The notes beneath the pieces were generated by a model, which saw only the letters and a program-made list of their open reading frames with translations, ran no database searches and was not told the DNA's origin. DNA of 64,000 nt from Stutzerimonas stutzeri (lineage in GTDB: Bacteria; Pseudomonadota; Gammaproteobacteria; Pseudomonadales; Pseudomonadaceae): contig DDKB01000017.1 in assembly GCA_002339675.1 (NCBI GenBank), forward strand, positions 802,346 through 866,345, in the 5' to 3' direction. Numbering within the stretch: the first letter of the stretch is position 1; every line of letters begins with the position of its first letter. Shown here piece after piece: positions 8,403-16,799 of this stretch. A program made the translations under genes and the position numbers.

Positions 8403-8816
8403 TCAGGTCTCAGAGTGCTCGCCGTTCGGGTGCGCCAGTTCCTGGAGGATGCCGCAGTCGCCGGCCGAGTGGTTGCCGCTGCAGCAGCCACGTAGGCGCT
8501 GCAGTTCACGTTCGAGCCCGCGCAAGCTGTCCAGGCGGGCCCGGACGCGTTCGAGCTGCTCGTCGATCAGCAGGTCGATGTCGCCGCAATCTTCTTCCGG
8601 GGCATCGGCAAAGGTCAGTAGCCGGCGGATGTCGACCAGGGCGATGTCCAGCGCCCGGCAGTGGCGGATGAACGCCAGCTGCGTCAGCTGCTTGCGGGTA
8701 TAGGCGCGGTAGCCGTTGGCGCCGCGTGCGGGCGCCGGCATGAGGCCGATCCTCTCGTAATAGCGGATGGTCTCGACGTCTACCCCAGCAGCCTTGCTCA
8801 GCTCGCCAATGCGCAT
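8403..8816 (-). CDS. cadR: MerR-family Cd(II)/Pb(II)-responsive regulator
   Basis: DNA-distorting metal sensor. The N-terminal MerR helix-turn-helix (MRIGELSKAAGVDVETIRYY) is followed by a long dimerisation helix and a C-terminal metal loop. The cysteines are at 53, 77, 111, 112 and 121. Cys77 together with the CC and last Cys fits the three-cysteine site known from CadR/PbrR for Cd or Pb. The start is supported by AGGAGG seven bases upstream. The gene is divergent from a CDF exporter and faces a MerR-type operator, which it almost certainly controls. The metal specificity is inferred from cysteine spacing. Confidence 0.9.
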   Translation of the reverse strand: MRIGELSKAAGVDVETIRYYERIGLMPAPARGANGYRAYTRKQLTQLAFIRHCRALDIALVDIRRLLTFADAPEEDCGDIDLLIDEQLERVRARLDSLRGLERELQRLRGCCSGNHSAGDCGILQELAHPNGEHSET

Positions 8817-8845
8817 CGTGCTGCCTCCTGTGTCGCAGGAAATGC

Positions 8846-8876
8846 TTGACCCTGAAGCTGCTACAGGGTGTGCAAT
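8846..8876 (+). promoter_or_regulatory. MerR-type promoter/operator with 19-bp spacer
   Basis: The -35 box TTGACC and the -10-like box TGCAAT are separated by exactly 19 bp, longer than the 17 bp RNA polymerase prefers. The spacer overlaps a perfect dyad, ACCCTG (8849-8854) and CAGGGT (8864-8869). This is the classic architecture that MerR/CadR/ZntR proteins untwist on metal binding. It points at the CDF gene that begins 31 bp downstream. Confidence 0.9.
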
Positions 8877-8906
8877 TCGGGCGGACTATACAAAAGGAGA
8901 CCCTGC

Positions 8907-9527
8907 ATGTCGTCAAGATGCTGCGATTCCGGTTGTTCGACCCCCGCCGCCGGCCCCGCTTTTCGCAAGGCGCTCTGGGTGGCGCTGGCAATCAATCTGG
9001 TGATGTTCATCGTCGAGATCGTCAGCGGCCTGCGCGCGGGCTCGGTGTCGCTGCTCGCCGACGCCATCGACTTCGCCGGCGACGCGGCCAACTACGGTAT
9101 CACCCTGGTGGTGCTGTCGATGGGGCTGGTCTGGCGCTCCCGGGCTGCCCTGTTCAAGGGCGTGACGATGCTGGCATTCGGCGTGTTCGTGCTGGCCCGC
9201 ACCGGCTGGTCGCTCTATGCCGACGTGGTGCCCGAGCCGCTGACCATGGGTGTGATCGGCGCGCTGGCCCTGCTGGCTAACGTCGTCACCGCGCTGATGC
9301 TCTATGCCTTTCGCGAAGGTGATTCGAACATGCGCTCGGTCTGGCTGTGCAGCCGCAACGACGCCATCGGCAACGTTGCGGTGATGATCGCTGCGGCCGG
9401 CGTATTCGGCACCGGCACCGGCTGGCCGGACCTGATCGTCGCGCTGGTGATGGCCGGGCTGGCGCTCTCCGCCGGCGCCTCGGTGGTGCGCCAGGCGCGC
9501 CAGGAATTGCGCACCGCCATTGCCTAG
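8907..9527 (+). CDS. CDF-family cation efflux transporter
   Basis: Probable inner-membrane exporter of a divalent metal in exchange for protons. It has 206 residues and six hydrophobic helices, and no C-terminal cytoplasmic domain. The N-terminus is cysteine-rich (MSSRCCDSGCSTP). Helix 2 carries the CDF site DAIDFAGD. The matching helix 5 motif reads SRNDAIGN, where many CDF proteins have H/DxxxD. The ATG at 8907 has AAGGAGA seven bases upstream. An earlier in-frame ATG lies inside the promoter and is rejected. Its partner is the divergent cadR, so it is likely metal-induced. Its stop overlaps the end of the convergent SDR gene. Confidence 0.87.
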   Translation: MSSRCCDSGCSTPAAGPAFRKALWVALAINLVMFIVEIVSGLRAGSVSLLADAIDFAGDAANYGITLVVLSMGLVWRSRAALFKGVTMLAFGVFVLARTGWSLYADVVPEPLTMGVIGALALLANVVTALMLYAFREGDSNMRSVWLCSRNDAIGNVAVMIAAAGVFGTGTGWPDLIVALVMAGLALSAGASVVRQARQELRTAIA

Positions 9528-10537
9528 CCCCTGCGGCCGCCCGACGCGATCGAGGCGACCAGCGCCACGGCGCCCACCGTCACCGCGGCGAGACCGGCGA
9601 CGGCCAGTTTGCCGACGGTTTCGCTGCTCAGGGCGGGCGCATGGTCCTGGGCCTGGTCGGCGAATCGCCCCTCGGTGCGGTGCAGCCCCTCGACCGGCTC
9701 GAACAGATTGCCGCGCTGCGCCGGGTCGGTGCGCTCGTCGGTCATCTGCCCGTCCCAGGCCTGGCGGGCCATCATCCGGTCGAGCAGCCCCGGCATGAAC
9801 AAGGTGCCGATGATCGCCTGGAACGACGCCTTGCCGAGCCACAGCTCGCGCGGCGCCTGGTCGGCTGCGCGCAGGATGGCGCGCGCCGCCACCTCCGGCG
9901 TATGGATGGGCGGGACCGGCTGCGGGCGTCGCGACATCTTGTTGCGCGACCAGTCGAACTGCGGCGTGTTGTGCGCCGGTAGCTGGACCATGGTCAGGCG
10001 CACCTGGCTGCCGTCGTGGATCAGCTCACAACGCAGCGAGTCGGTAAAGCCGCGGATCGCGAACTTGGCCGCGCAGTAGGCGGATTGCAGCGGGATGGCG
10101 CGGTAGGACAGCGCCGAGCCGACCTGCACGATGGTGCCGCGGTTGCGTGGCCGCATGTGGCGCAGCGCCGCGAGCGTGCCATGGACGAAGCCCAGGTAGG
10201 TCACCTCGGTGACGCGCTTGTACTCCGCGGCGCTGATCGACTGCACCGGGCCGAAGACGGTGGCCATCGCGGCGTTAATCCAGAGGTCGATCGGCCCCAG
10301 CTCGGCTTCGACCCGGTCGGCGGCACGGTCCACCGCGTCGGCATCGGCGACATCCGCCGCGATGGCCAGGACCGTCGCGCCCAGCCCTTCGAGCTCCTGG
10401 CGCGTATCGGCCAGGCCCTGCGCGCCGCGCGCAAGCACGGCGACCCGGTAGCCCGTGCGGGCCAGGGCAAGGGCGGTGGCCCGACCGATGCCAGCGGTAC
10501 CGCCGCAGACCACGGCGGTCTGTTCGCGAGGGTTCAT
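9524..10537 (-). CDS. SDR-family oxidoreductase with C-terminal membrane anchor
   Basis: NAD(P)-dependent short-chain dehydrogenase of unknown substrate, 337 residues. The Rossmann motif GGTAGIGRA is near the N-terminus and the catalytic YCAAK (Tyr/Lys) is in the middle. After the roughly 250-residue SDR core comes an extension that ends in a hydrophobic helix (LAVAGLAAVTVGAVALVASI) and a GGRRG tail, suggesting membrane attachment. The start at 10537 follows AGGAGG at good spacing. A longer frame to 10585 lacks support. It is a stand-alone gene between metal-resistance and protease-like genes. Confidence 0.85.
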   Translation of the reverse strand: MNPREQTAVVCGGTAGIGRATALALARTGYRVAVLARGAQGLADTRQELEGLGATVLAIAADVADADAVDRAADRVEAELGPIDLWINAAMATVFGPVQSISAAEYKRVTEVTYLGFVHGTLAALRHMRPRNRGTIVQVGSALSYRAIPLQSAYCAAKFAIRGFTDSLRCELIHDGSQVRLTMVQLPAHNTPQFDWSRNKMSRRPQPVPPIHTPEVAARAILRAADQAPRELWLGKASFQAIIGTLFMPGLLDRMMARQAWDGQMTDERTDPAQRGNLFEPVEGLHRTEGRFADQAQDHAPALSSETVGKLAVAGLAAVTVGAVALVASIASGGRRG

Positions 10538-10601
10538 GTCCAACCTCCTCTTGTTGTTTGTTGGGGAACGGCCGTTACTGCGCATGCTGCGTTCCGTTCA
10601 G

Positions 10602-11123
10602 CTAGCCGTCGCAGCGCGGCTCGGTCGTGAACGTTTTCGACGCATCCACCAGCCCGACCTTTTCCAGCGTGCGTCGGCCGATCAGCACCGGGTAGTTCAT
10701 CTTGTCCCGGTCGTTCAGCGAGAACTGCTCCTCGTACACCTGCTTGCCGAGACAGACCTTCATCATCACCACCGGCCGTTCTTCGGCCCCGCCAGCGCCG
10801 CGCACGCGGATATCGCGGATCATCTTGCGCTCCAGGCGCGTGCGGACCTCCCTATCCGTGTCGATGTCCTCGAGTTCCACGGTGAAACGCACCCAGTCGT
10901 CGCCGTCCTTCTCGAAATGCTCGATGTGTTCGGCGTGCATCGAGGAAGTCAGTGCGCCGGTGTCGAGCTTGAACTTCACCGCGACCTTTTCCGGGTAGAT
11001 CAGTCCTTCCTCGATCCAGCCCAATACCTGGCGGGAGTCGGCCGAGGCCTGCGGGCTGGCCAGTGCGATCAGCAGCGTGGCGAGGGCGGTACGGTGGCGG
11101 GGCAGGGCGCGTTTCAGCGGCAT
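10602..11123 (-). CDS. Secreted retropepsin-like (ATP-dependent zinc protease family) protein
   Basis: The 173-residue protein begins with a signal peptide (MPLKRALPRHRTALATLLIA, then LASPQASA). The rest is a single retropepsin-like fold domain with the aspartyl-protease-type motif KLDTGALTSS (Asp54-Thr55-Gly56) and a later IGRRTL. Database entries often call this family an ATP-dependent zinc protease or RimK-associated protein, but no ATP or zinc motif is visible here. The active site may be an aspartate dyad formed by dimerisation, as in retroviral proteases. The start at 11123 has GAGG about six bases upstream. The family is recognised, but the substrate is unknown. Confidence 0.78.
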   Translation of the reverse strand: MPLKRALPRHRTALATLLIALASPQASADSRQVLGWIEEGLIYPEKVAVKFKLDTGALTSSMHAEHIEHFEKDGDDWVRFTVELEDIDTDREVRTRLERKMIRDIRVRGAGGAEERPVVMMKVCLGKQVYEEQFSLNDRDKMNYPVLIGRRTLEKVGLVDASKTFTTEPRCDG

Positions 11124-11395
11124 GGATGACCTCGAAAATGAGTGGGTGCCTGGTTTCGATAGAGTCGCCAAGCGCGATTACGTTCAGGCCCGGCTGCCGG
11201 TGCGCGCCGCGCTCGACAGCAGCGACGGCCAAAGGCGCCATTGGCAAATTCCATCGGCCCCATTGAAAAAGACAATCGGACGCCTGCCCTCCGCTGCACT
11301 CCACCCATAGGGCCGCCGGCAAGCTGATGACGGCGGCACCGTTTCGACCACGAAGGAGGCAGTGACCAAGGGAAGTCCATTTCGAGAGGTGAACC

Positions 11396-12283
11396 ATGTT
11401 CGTCCACAACAAACGACTTCAGTACACCGTGCGGGTGGCGGGACCCAATCCGGGCCTTGCCAACCTGATGCTTGAGCAGTTCGGCGGTCCGCAAGGGGAA
11501 CTCGCCGCCGCGATGCGCTATTTCACCCAGGGCGTTGCCGAGGATGACCCAGGCCGCAAAGATATGCTGATGGACATCGCCACCGAGGAACTGAGCCACC
11601 TCGAGGTGATCGGCTCCATCGTCGGCATGCTCAACAAGGGCGCCAAGGGCGAGCTGGCCGAGGGCGCCGAGAAGGAGGCCGACCTGTATCGTTCGCTGAC
11701 CGGCGGCGGCAACGACTCCCACATCACCTCGTTGCTCTACGGCGGCGGCCCGGCCCTGACCAACTCCGGCGGCATTCCCTGGAGCGCGGCCTACGTCGAC
11801 ACCATCGGTGAGCCCACGGCCGACCTGCGCTCGAACATCGCGGCCGAAGCGCGGGCCAAAATCGTCTACGAGCGGCTGATCAACGTCACCGACGACCCGG
11901 GGATCAAGGATGCGCTCAAATTCCTGATGACCCGCGAAATCGCCCACCAGAAGTCCTTCGAGAAGGCGCTGCATGCCATCCAGCCGAACTTCCCGCAGGG
12001 CAAACTGCCGGGCGATCCGAAGTTCGCCAGCGTCTACTACAACCTGTCGCAAGGTGAAGGCGACCTGCGCGGCCCCTGGAATCAGGGTCCGGAGTGGGAG
12101 TTCGTCGAGGATCCGCAACCGGCCGTCGACGGCGGTGACGGCAAGCCCTCCGTCGATCTGAGCAAGGCACAGCAGAAAGTGGTGCAGCAGATGGCGGTGC
12201 GGACCCAGTCCGACGTCTCCGTCGATCCGATGACCGGAGCCGATCTCGGTTCGGGAGCGGCCATCAAGAAAGGCAAGAGCTGA
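11396..12283 (+). CDS. katN: Manganese catalase
   Basis: Non-haem catalase that disproportionates hydrogen peroxide at a di-manganese centre. The 295-residue protein matches family length. The expected metal ligands are in place: Glu35 (PQGELAAAMRYF), Glu65 and His68 (ATEELSHLEV), Glu151 (AEARAKIVYERL) and His184 (REIAHQKSFEKAL). A C-terminal tail rich in Asp/Gly/Lys follows the core. GAGAGGTG precedes the ATG. It is a single gene ending at a strong terminator and convergent with a molybdenum aldehyde oxidoreductase operon that could generate peroxide. There is no signal peptide, so it is predicted to be cytosolic. Confidence 0.95.
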   Translation: MFVHNKRLQYTVRVAGPNPGLANLMLEQFGGPQGELAAAMRYFTQGVAEDDPGRKDMLMDIATEELSHLEVIGSIVGMLNKGAKGELAEGAEKEADLYRSLTGGGNDSHITSLLYGGGPALTNSGGIPWSAAYVDTIGEPTADLRSNIAAEARAKIVYERLINVTDDPGIKDALKFLMTREIAHQKSFEKALHAIQPNFPQGKLPGDPKFASVYYNLSQGEGDLRGPWNQGPEWEFVEDPQPAVDGGDGKPSVDLSKAQQKVVQQMAVRTQSDVSVDPMTGADLGSGAAIKKGKS

Positions 12284-12348
12284 CGGGCGAACGCTGCCGA
12301 TTCGTCTGTCATCAGACGCATCGGTAGTGTTCTGTTTACGGCTTCGTG

Positions 12349-12374
12349 AGCCGGCCTGTCAGGCCGGCTTTTTT
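12349..12374 (+). terminator. Rho-independent terminator after katN
   Basis: A perfect 9-bp stem, AGCCGGCCT with AGGCCGGCT, around a GTC loop, followed by a T-run. It ends the katN transcript. The stem lacks a matching T-run for the opposite paoC transcript. Confidence 0.92.
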
Positions 12375-12564
12375 GTGTCGGACGGCCCGCTGCCGTGAGG
12401 TGAGAGCGGTGTTGAAGCGTTTCGTCGGGCTGCATGCGCGAGTGCGGCGCGTGGCTCGGCTCAGTCCCAAGGCTGGGCCGAAACCGCAGCGCCACCGGCA
12501 GAGCGCTGGCAACAAGGCTCCGGCCGGCCGGCCAGAGCCGGCTGCCTTCCAGCGGCCTTCGCCG

Positions 12565-14796
12565 TTACGCCTGTTTCACCGAAGCCGGGACGTCCATCAG
12601 CTTGTCCAGGGTGATCGGCAGGTCGCGGATGCGCTTGCCGGTGGCGTGGTAGACCGCGTTGGCAATCGCGGCAGGTATCCCGGTGATGCCGATTTCGCCA
12701 ATGCCGCGCGCGCCGAACTCGTTGAACTTGAGGTCCGGATAATCGAGCAGGATGACGTCGACGTCCGGCTGGTCAGCATGCACCGGCACCAGGTATTCGG
12801 CGTAGTTGTTGTTCACCGGGCGTGCATCGCGGTGGTCGTAGTCGGTCTGCTCGAAACGCGCCATGCCGATGCCCATGACAATGGCGCCCTCGACCTGATT
12901 GCGTGACGTCAATGCGTTGATGGCACGGCCGACATCGATGGCGCTGACCACGCGGGTGACGCGCAGGTTGGAGATGCCCGGGTCCCAGCGTACCTCGACG
13001 AAATGTGCACCGAACGAGCGGAAGGCATAGGTCTCGGTGGGGGCGCCCTCGGTATGCGCCTCACCGTCGGCACTGGCCAGCTGGCGGGCCTTGAGCACCT
13101 CGGCGAAACCGATCGACGTCCCATCGCTGTTCTTCAGTTGACCGTCTTCGAAAGTAAGGTCCTCTGGCTTGGCATCTGGAAAGGCCCCGTTTTCCGACGT
13201 CGCATACTCCTTGAGCACCTCGATGGCCTTGCGCCCGGCTGCGGCGATAGCGGGCAGGGTGGTCGCCGTCGCCCAGGAACCGCCGGAGATCGGCCCGGAC
13301 GGATAGGAAGAGTCACCGAGCTCGACCTCGATCTTCTCAAGCGGCACGCCGGTCACGTCACTGACCGCCTGGGCCACGATGGTGTAGGTGCCGGTACCGA
13401 TGTCCTGGGTTGCACAGGAAGCAAAAGCGGAACCGTCGGCACGCAGCGACACCCGCGCATCGCAGGGCCGGCGGATCGCCTCCCAGTTGCAGCTCGCCAT
13501 GCCCCAGCCAATGATTTCATTGCCCTCGCGCATCGAGCCGATTGCTGGATTGCGTTTGGCCCAGCCGAAGCGCTCGGCGGCCTGGTCGTAGGCTTCACGA
13601 ATCTGATTGCTCGACCAGGGCAGTCCCTTGCTCTCGTCAGTGTCGGAGACATTGCGACGGCGGAATTCGAGCGGGTCCATGCCGAGTTGCTCGGCCATCT
13701 CGTCCATCGCTGACTCCAGCGCAAACATGCCCGGCGCCGCGCCTGGCGCGCGCATCGAGGTGGGCGTGCCGCGGTTGGTACGGGCCGCAGCGTGGGTCAC
13801 GCTCAGGTTGTCGCAGCTGTACAAGCCCTGAGTCATCTTTCCGCACGACTCGACGTAGGTATCGACCTGGTCGACCGTGGACGTGGTGTAGATCGTCTCA
13901 TGGCGCAGCGATACCAGTCGACCGTCATTGTCGGTGCCCAGTCGCATACGCTGGCGCGTTTCGGGGCGGTGGCCGGTGGTGGTGAACATCTCCTGGCGCG
14001 GTACCACGAGCTGCACGGGCCGACCGACTTCACGGGCGGCCGCCGCCGCGGCAATGGCGTTCGGCCAGGGCCAGAGTTTGCTGCCGAAACCCGAGCCGAG
14101 GAACGGCGTCAGCACCTCGACCCGATCCGGTGAAAGGCCAAACACCTGGGCATAGACGTTACGCGCATTCACCACGCCCTGGGTCGTGTCGTACATGGTC
14201 AGCTTGCCGTCATGCCAGGCCGCCACGGTGGCGTGCATCTCCATCGGGTTGTGCGTCTCGACCGGCGTGTAGTACGTGGCATCGATGGTCTTGGCCGCGC
14301 TCCCGTAAGCCTCCTCTGGATTGCCCCGGGTATGGTTGGATTTTTTCTGCATCTTGCTGCCGTTGCGCTCGACAGCTTGGTCAAGATTGGCGATGGCGGC
14401 GCTCTTCTGATAATCGACCTTGACCTTGTAGGCAGCTGCACGGGCGTTCTCGAAGGTATCAGCCACCACCAGCGCGACGAACTGGCCGGCGTAATAGACC
14501 TTGTTGTCTTCGAACGGCAGGCGCACCTCGTCGACCTTGTTTTCCTGCGCCATGCTGCTGGGCGTGTGGTACAGCTGCGGGAAGTGGTTGTGATGAAAGA
14601 TGTCGATCACGCCGGGAGACTGTTTCGCCACGCGGGTATCGATGTGGGTGATTTCGCCGCGGGCGATGGTGCTGAACACGCCGTAGGCATACACCATGCC
14701 GGGCAGGTTATTGTCCGAGGAATACTTGGCGCGGCCGGTCAGCTTCTGCGGGCCGTCAATGCGGGGCTTGGCGGCACCGATGATTTTCTCGCTCAT
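12565..14796 (-). CDS. paoC: Aldehyde oxidoreductase, molybdenum-binding subunit (PaoC-like)
   Basis: Large catalytic subunit of a xanthine-oxidase-family enzyme that binds the molybdenum pterin cofactor and hydroxylates aldehydes to acids. It has 743 residues, matching the short PaoC/YagR type. Family segments seen include GSGFGSKLWPWPNA for cofactor contact, RAPGAAPGMFALESAMDE, and near the C-terminus GARGIGEIGITGIPAAIA with the putative catalytic Glu. It has no signal peptide of its own. It would travel to the periplasm with the Tat-bearing PaoA subunit. It is last in paoA-paoB-paoC, 25 bp after paoB. No PaoD/XdhC-type cofactor chaperone follows it. Confidence 0.92.
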   Translation of the reverse strand: MSEKIIGAAKPRIDGPQKLTGRAKYSSDNNLPGMVYAYGVFSTIARGEITHIDTRVAKQSPGVIDIFHHNHFPQLYHTPSSMAQENKVDEVRLPFEDNKVYYAGQFVALVVADTFENARAAAYKVKVDYQKSAAIANLDQAVERNGSKMQKKSNHTRGNPEEAYGSAAKTIDATYYTPVETHNPMEMHATVAAWHDGKLTMYDTTQGVVNARNVYAQVFGLSPDRVEVLTPFLGSGFGSKLWPWPNAIAAAAAAREVGRPVQLVVPRQEMFTTTGHRPETRQRMRLGTDNDGRLVSLRHETIYTTSTVDQVDTYVESCGKMTQGLYSCDNLSVTHAAARTNRGTPTSMRAPGAAPGMFALESAMDEMAEQLGMDPLEFRRRNVSDTDESKGLPWSSNQIREAYDQAAERFGWAKRNPAIGSMREGNEIIGWGMASCNWEAIRRPCDARVSLRADGSAFASCATQDIGTGTYTIVAQAVSDVTGVPLEKIEVELGDSSYPSGPISGGSWATATTLPAIAAAGRKAIEVLKEYATSENGAFPDAKPEDLTFEDGQLKNSDGTSIGFAEVLKARQLASADGEAHTEGAPTETYAFRSFGAHFVEVRWDPGISNLRVTRVVSAIDVGRAINALTSRNQVEGAIVMGIGMARFEQTDYDHRDARPVNNNYAEYLVPVHADQPDVDVILLDYPDLKFNEFGARGIGEIGITGIPAAIANAVYHATGKRIRDLPITLDKLMDVPASVKQA

Positions 14797-14821
14797 GGTT
14801 ACAGTCCTGTATTGGCTGGCT

Positions 14822-15808
14822 TCATCCGGCGGTGAGGGTGGTCAGCGTGCGCACGATGGCTTGCTGCCCCAGCGGAATCTTGAAGGCGTTGTGCTCGTAG
14901 CCCTTGGCCCCTTGCATGGCGATGCGCGCAGCCTTTTCGAAGGTGGCAGTGTTAGCCGGTTGCCCTTTGAGGGCCTGCTCGGCTTCCAGGGCGCGCCAGG
15001 GTTTGGTCGCGACGCCACCGAGTGCCAGACGCGCATCACGGATGGTGTTGCCATCGAGTGCAACGATGACTGCGCTCGAGGCCAGGGCAAACTGGTACGA
15101 GGAACGATCGCGCAGCTTCAGATAGCCGGACTTCCCGCCCTGCAGCGGCGCATCCAGGGTGACGTGGGTGATCAGCTCATCATCCTTGAGCGCGAACTCT
15201 TCCCAGGGCTTGTCGCCCGGTAGCAGGTGAAAGTCGAGAAAGTCGATATCACGTGCCCCATTAGAGCCGACTACGTTGACCTTGGCGCCAATGGCTGCCA
15301 TGGCCACGCACATGTCGGAGGGATGGCTGGCGATGCACTGATCGCTGGTCCCGAGCACCGCATGCACCGAGCGGTTGTAGCCGCCAATGGCCGAGCAGCC
15401 AGAGCCCGGGTCGCGCTTGTTGCAGGCCGAGGTGCCATCGCGGAAGTAGGGGCAGCGCACCCGTTGCATGACGTTGCCACCGGTGGTCGCCTTGTTGCGC
15501 AATTGTGTCGAGGCGCCGGACAGCAGCGCTTCGGACAGCACCCGGTAGTCCTTTTCCACCCGCGGGTGGCGGGCCAGCGCGGCGTTGGAAACCATGGCGC
15601 CGACCTTGAGTCGTCCGTCATCCAGTTCTTCGACCTGACCGAGTTGCAGCCGATTGACGTCGACCATCAGCTCGGGACGCATGATATCGAGCTTGACCAT
15701 ATCCAGCAGGTTGGTGCCGCCGGCGAGAAACGAGGCATCTTTGCCCCCGGAATAAGTAGCGACCGCCTGCTCGACGCTGTCGGCGCGGCTGTATTCAAAA
15801 TGGCGCAT
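14822..15808 (-). CDS. paoB: Aldehyde oxidoreductase, FAD-binding subunit (PaoB-like)
   Basis: Medium subunit that carries FAD and passes electrons from the iron-sulfur subunit to the final acceptor. The 328-residue protein has the FAD motif FLAGGTNLLDMVK near residue 30 and TTGGNVMQRVRCPYFRD around residue 125. The cluster of cysteines around RCPYF, SACNKRDPGSGC is the extra [4Fe-4S] site known from E. coli PaoB and absent from plain xanthine dehydrogenase medium subunits. This supports the Pao assignment over xanthine oxidase. It lies between paoA and paoC in a tight operon. Confidence 0.92.
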   Translation of the reverse strand: MRHFEYSRADSVEQAVATYSGGKDASFLAGGTNLLDMVKLDIMRPELMVDVNRLQLGQVEELDDGRLKVGAMVSNAALARHPRVEKDYRVLSEALLSGASTQLRNKATTGGNVMQRVRCPYFRDGTSACNKRDPGSGCSAIGGYNRSVHAVLGTSDQCIASHPSDMCVAMAAIGAKVNVVGSNGARDIDFLDFHLLPGDKPWEEFALKDDELITHVTLDAPLQGGKSGYLKLRDRSSYQFALASSAVIVALDGNTIRDARLALGGVATKPWRALEAEQALKGQPANTATFEKAARIAMQGAKGYEHNAFKIPLGQQAIVRTLTTLTAG

Positions 15809-15817
15809 GGCGATCTC

Positions 15818-16546
15818 CTAGGCGGGCTTCATCTGCTTGCGCGCCGACTGGATGGCGCTGAGGATGTTCTTGTAGGCACCGCAGCGGCAGATGTTGCCGC
15901 TCATGGCCTCACGCACGGAGAGGTCGTCCTTGCCCACACTGGGGTCGTTGAGGATGGCCACGGCCGTCATCATCTGGCCCGAGGTGCAGTAGCCGCACTG
16001 ATAGGCGTCGTGTTCGAGGAACGCCTGCTGGATGGGATGCATCTGGCCGTCGCGCTCCAGGCCTTCGACCGTGGTGATCTCGTCACCGTCGTGGGCAATC
16101 GCCAGGCTCAGGCAGGAATTGATCGCTTGCCCGTTGACGTGAATGGTGCACGCGCCGCACTGGCCGTGATCGCAGCCTTTCTTGGTGCCGGTCAGATCGA
16201 GCTGATGTCGCAGCACGTCGAGCAAGACCATGTTGGCCGCGACATCCAGGGTATGGGGTTTGCCGTTGACCTTGAGCGTGATGCGCTGATGGCCGGCTGC
16301 CGGACCCGCCTCGCCATCCGGACGCTGGGCGGCTGGCTCCTCTTTGTCGTCATTGACGTAACCGACCCGACCCCAGGCGGGCACCGCAGCCGCCGCCAGG
16401 CCGGTCGCCCCGACCGCCTTGAGAAAGGCGCGGCGCGATCTGGATGCGGTATCAGGGTCATGGATTTCGACGCCGTTGCGCGGGTGGCTGTCGCGGGCGT
16501 CCTGGCCCGGAGGGTTGCGGTTGTCATCGGCCATGGTCTGCCCCAT
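15818..16546 (-). CDS. paoA: Aldehyde oxidoreductase, 2Fe-2S subunit with Tat signal (PaoA-like)
   Basis: Small electron-transfer subunit with two [2Fe-2S] clusters. A twin-arginine export signal is visible (SRSRRAFLKAVGATGLAAAA, arginines about residues 38-39), so the heterotrimer should be periplasmic. The plant-type ferredoxin cluster is CDHGQCGACT with a later Cys (NSCLSL). The second cluster is in QCGYCTSGQM and NICRCGAYKN. Starts at 16546 (MGQTMADD) and 16534 are both possible, and neither has a strong ribosome site. The longer frame to 16663 is unlikely. It is the first gene of the paoABC operon. Confidence 0.9.
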   Translation of the reverse strand: MGQTMADDNRNPPGQDARDSHPRNGVEIHDPDTASRSRRAFLKAVGATGLAAAAVPAWGRVGYVNDDKEEPAAQRPDGEAGPAAGHQRITLKVNGKPHTLDVAANMVLLDVLRHQLDLTGTKKGCDHGQCGACTIHVNGQAINSCLSLAIAHDGDEITTVEGLERDGQMHPIQQAFLEHDAYQCGYCTSGQMMTAVAILNDPSVGKDDLSVREAMSGNICRCGAYKNILSAIQSARKQMKPA

Positions 16547-16799
16547 CGCTGGGCTGCCTTGCGGCAGCGGGTTGCTGACTAGCGTTCTTCGCACGCCGTC
16601 CTGATTCCCGCGACGAGGCGCGGACCAGGAGTGAGATACGTTTTGACTGCCGTTGGGCAGCAAGCGTTTCAGCGCAGGGCCTGTATGACGGGGATACGGA
16701 AGAGGGCAGCCGAGGCGACAGAAAGGGACCAGCGCTGCGATGCCAGGGCAAAGCCCCTCTAGCAGCGGGGTGGCGCGTTGGCTTTTGATGGTTCAGAGG

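Noticed and set aside
12565..16546. Xanthine dehydrogenase (xdhABC)
   Set aside because: The Tat signal on the iron-sulfur subunit and the extra cysteine cluster in the FAD subunit fit the periplasmic PaoABC aldehyde oxidoreductase instead.
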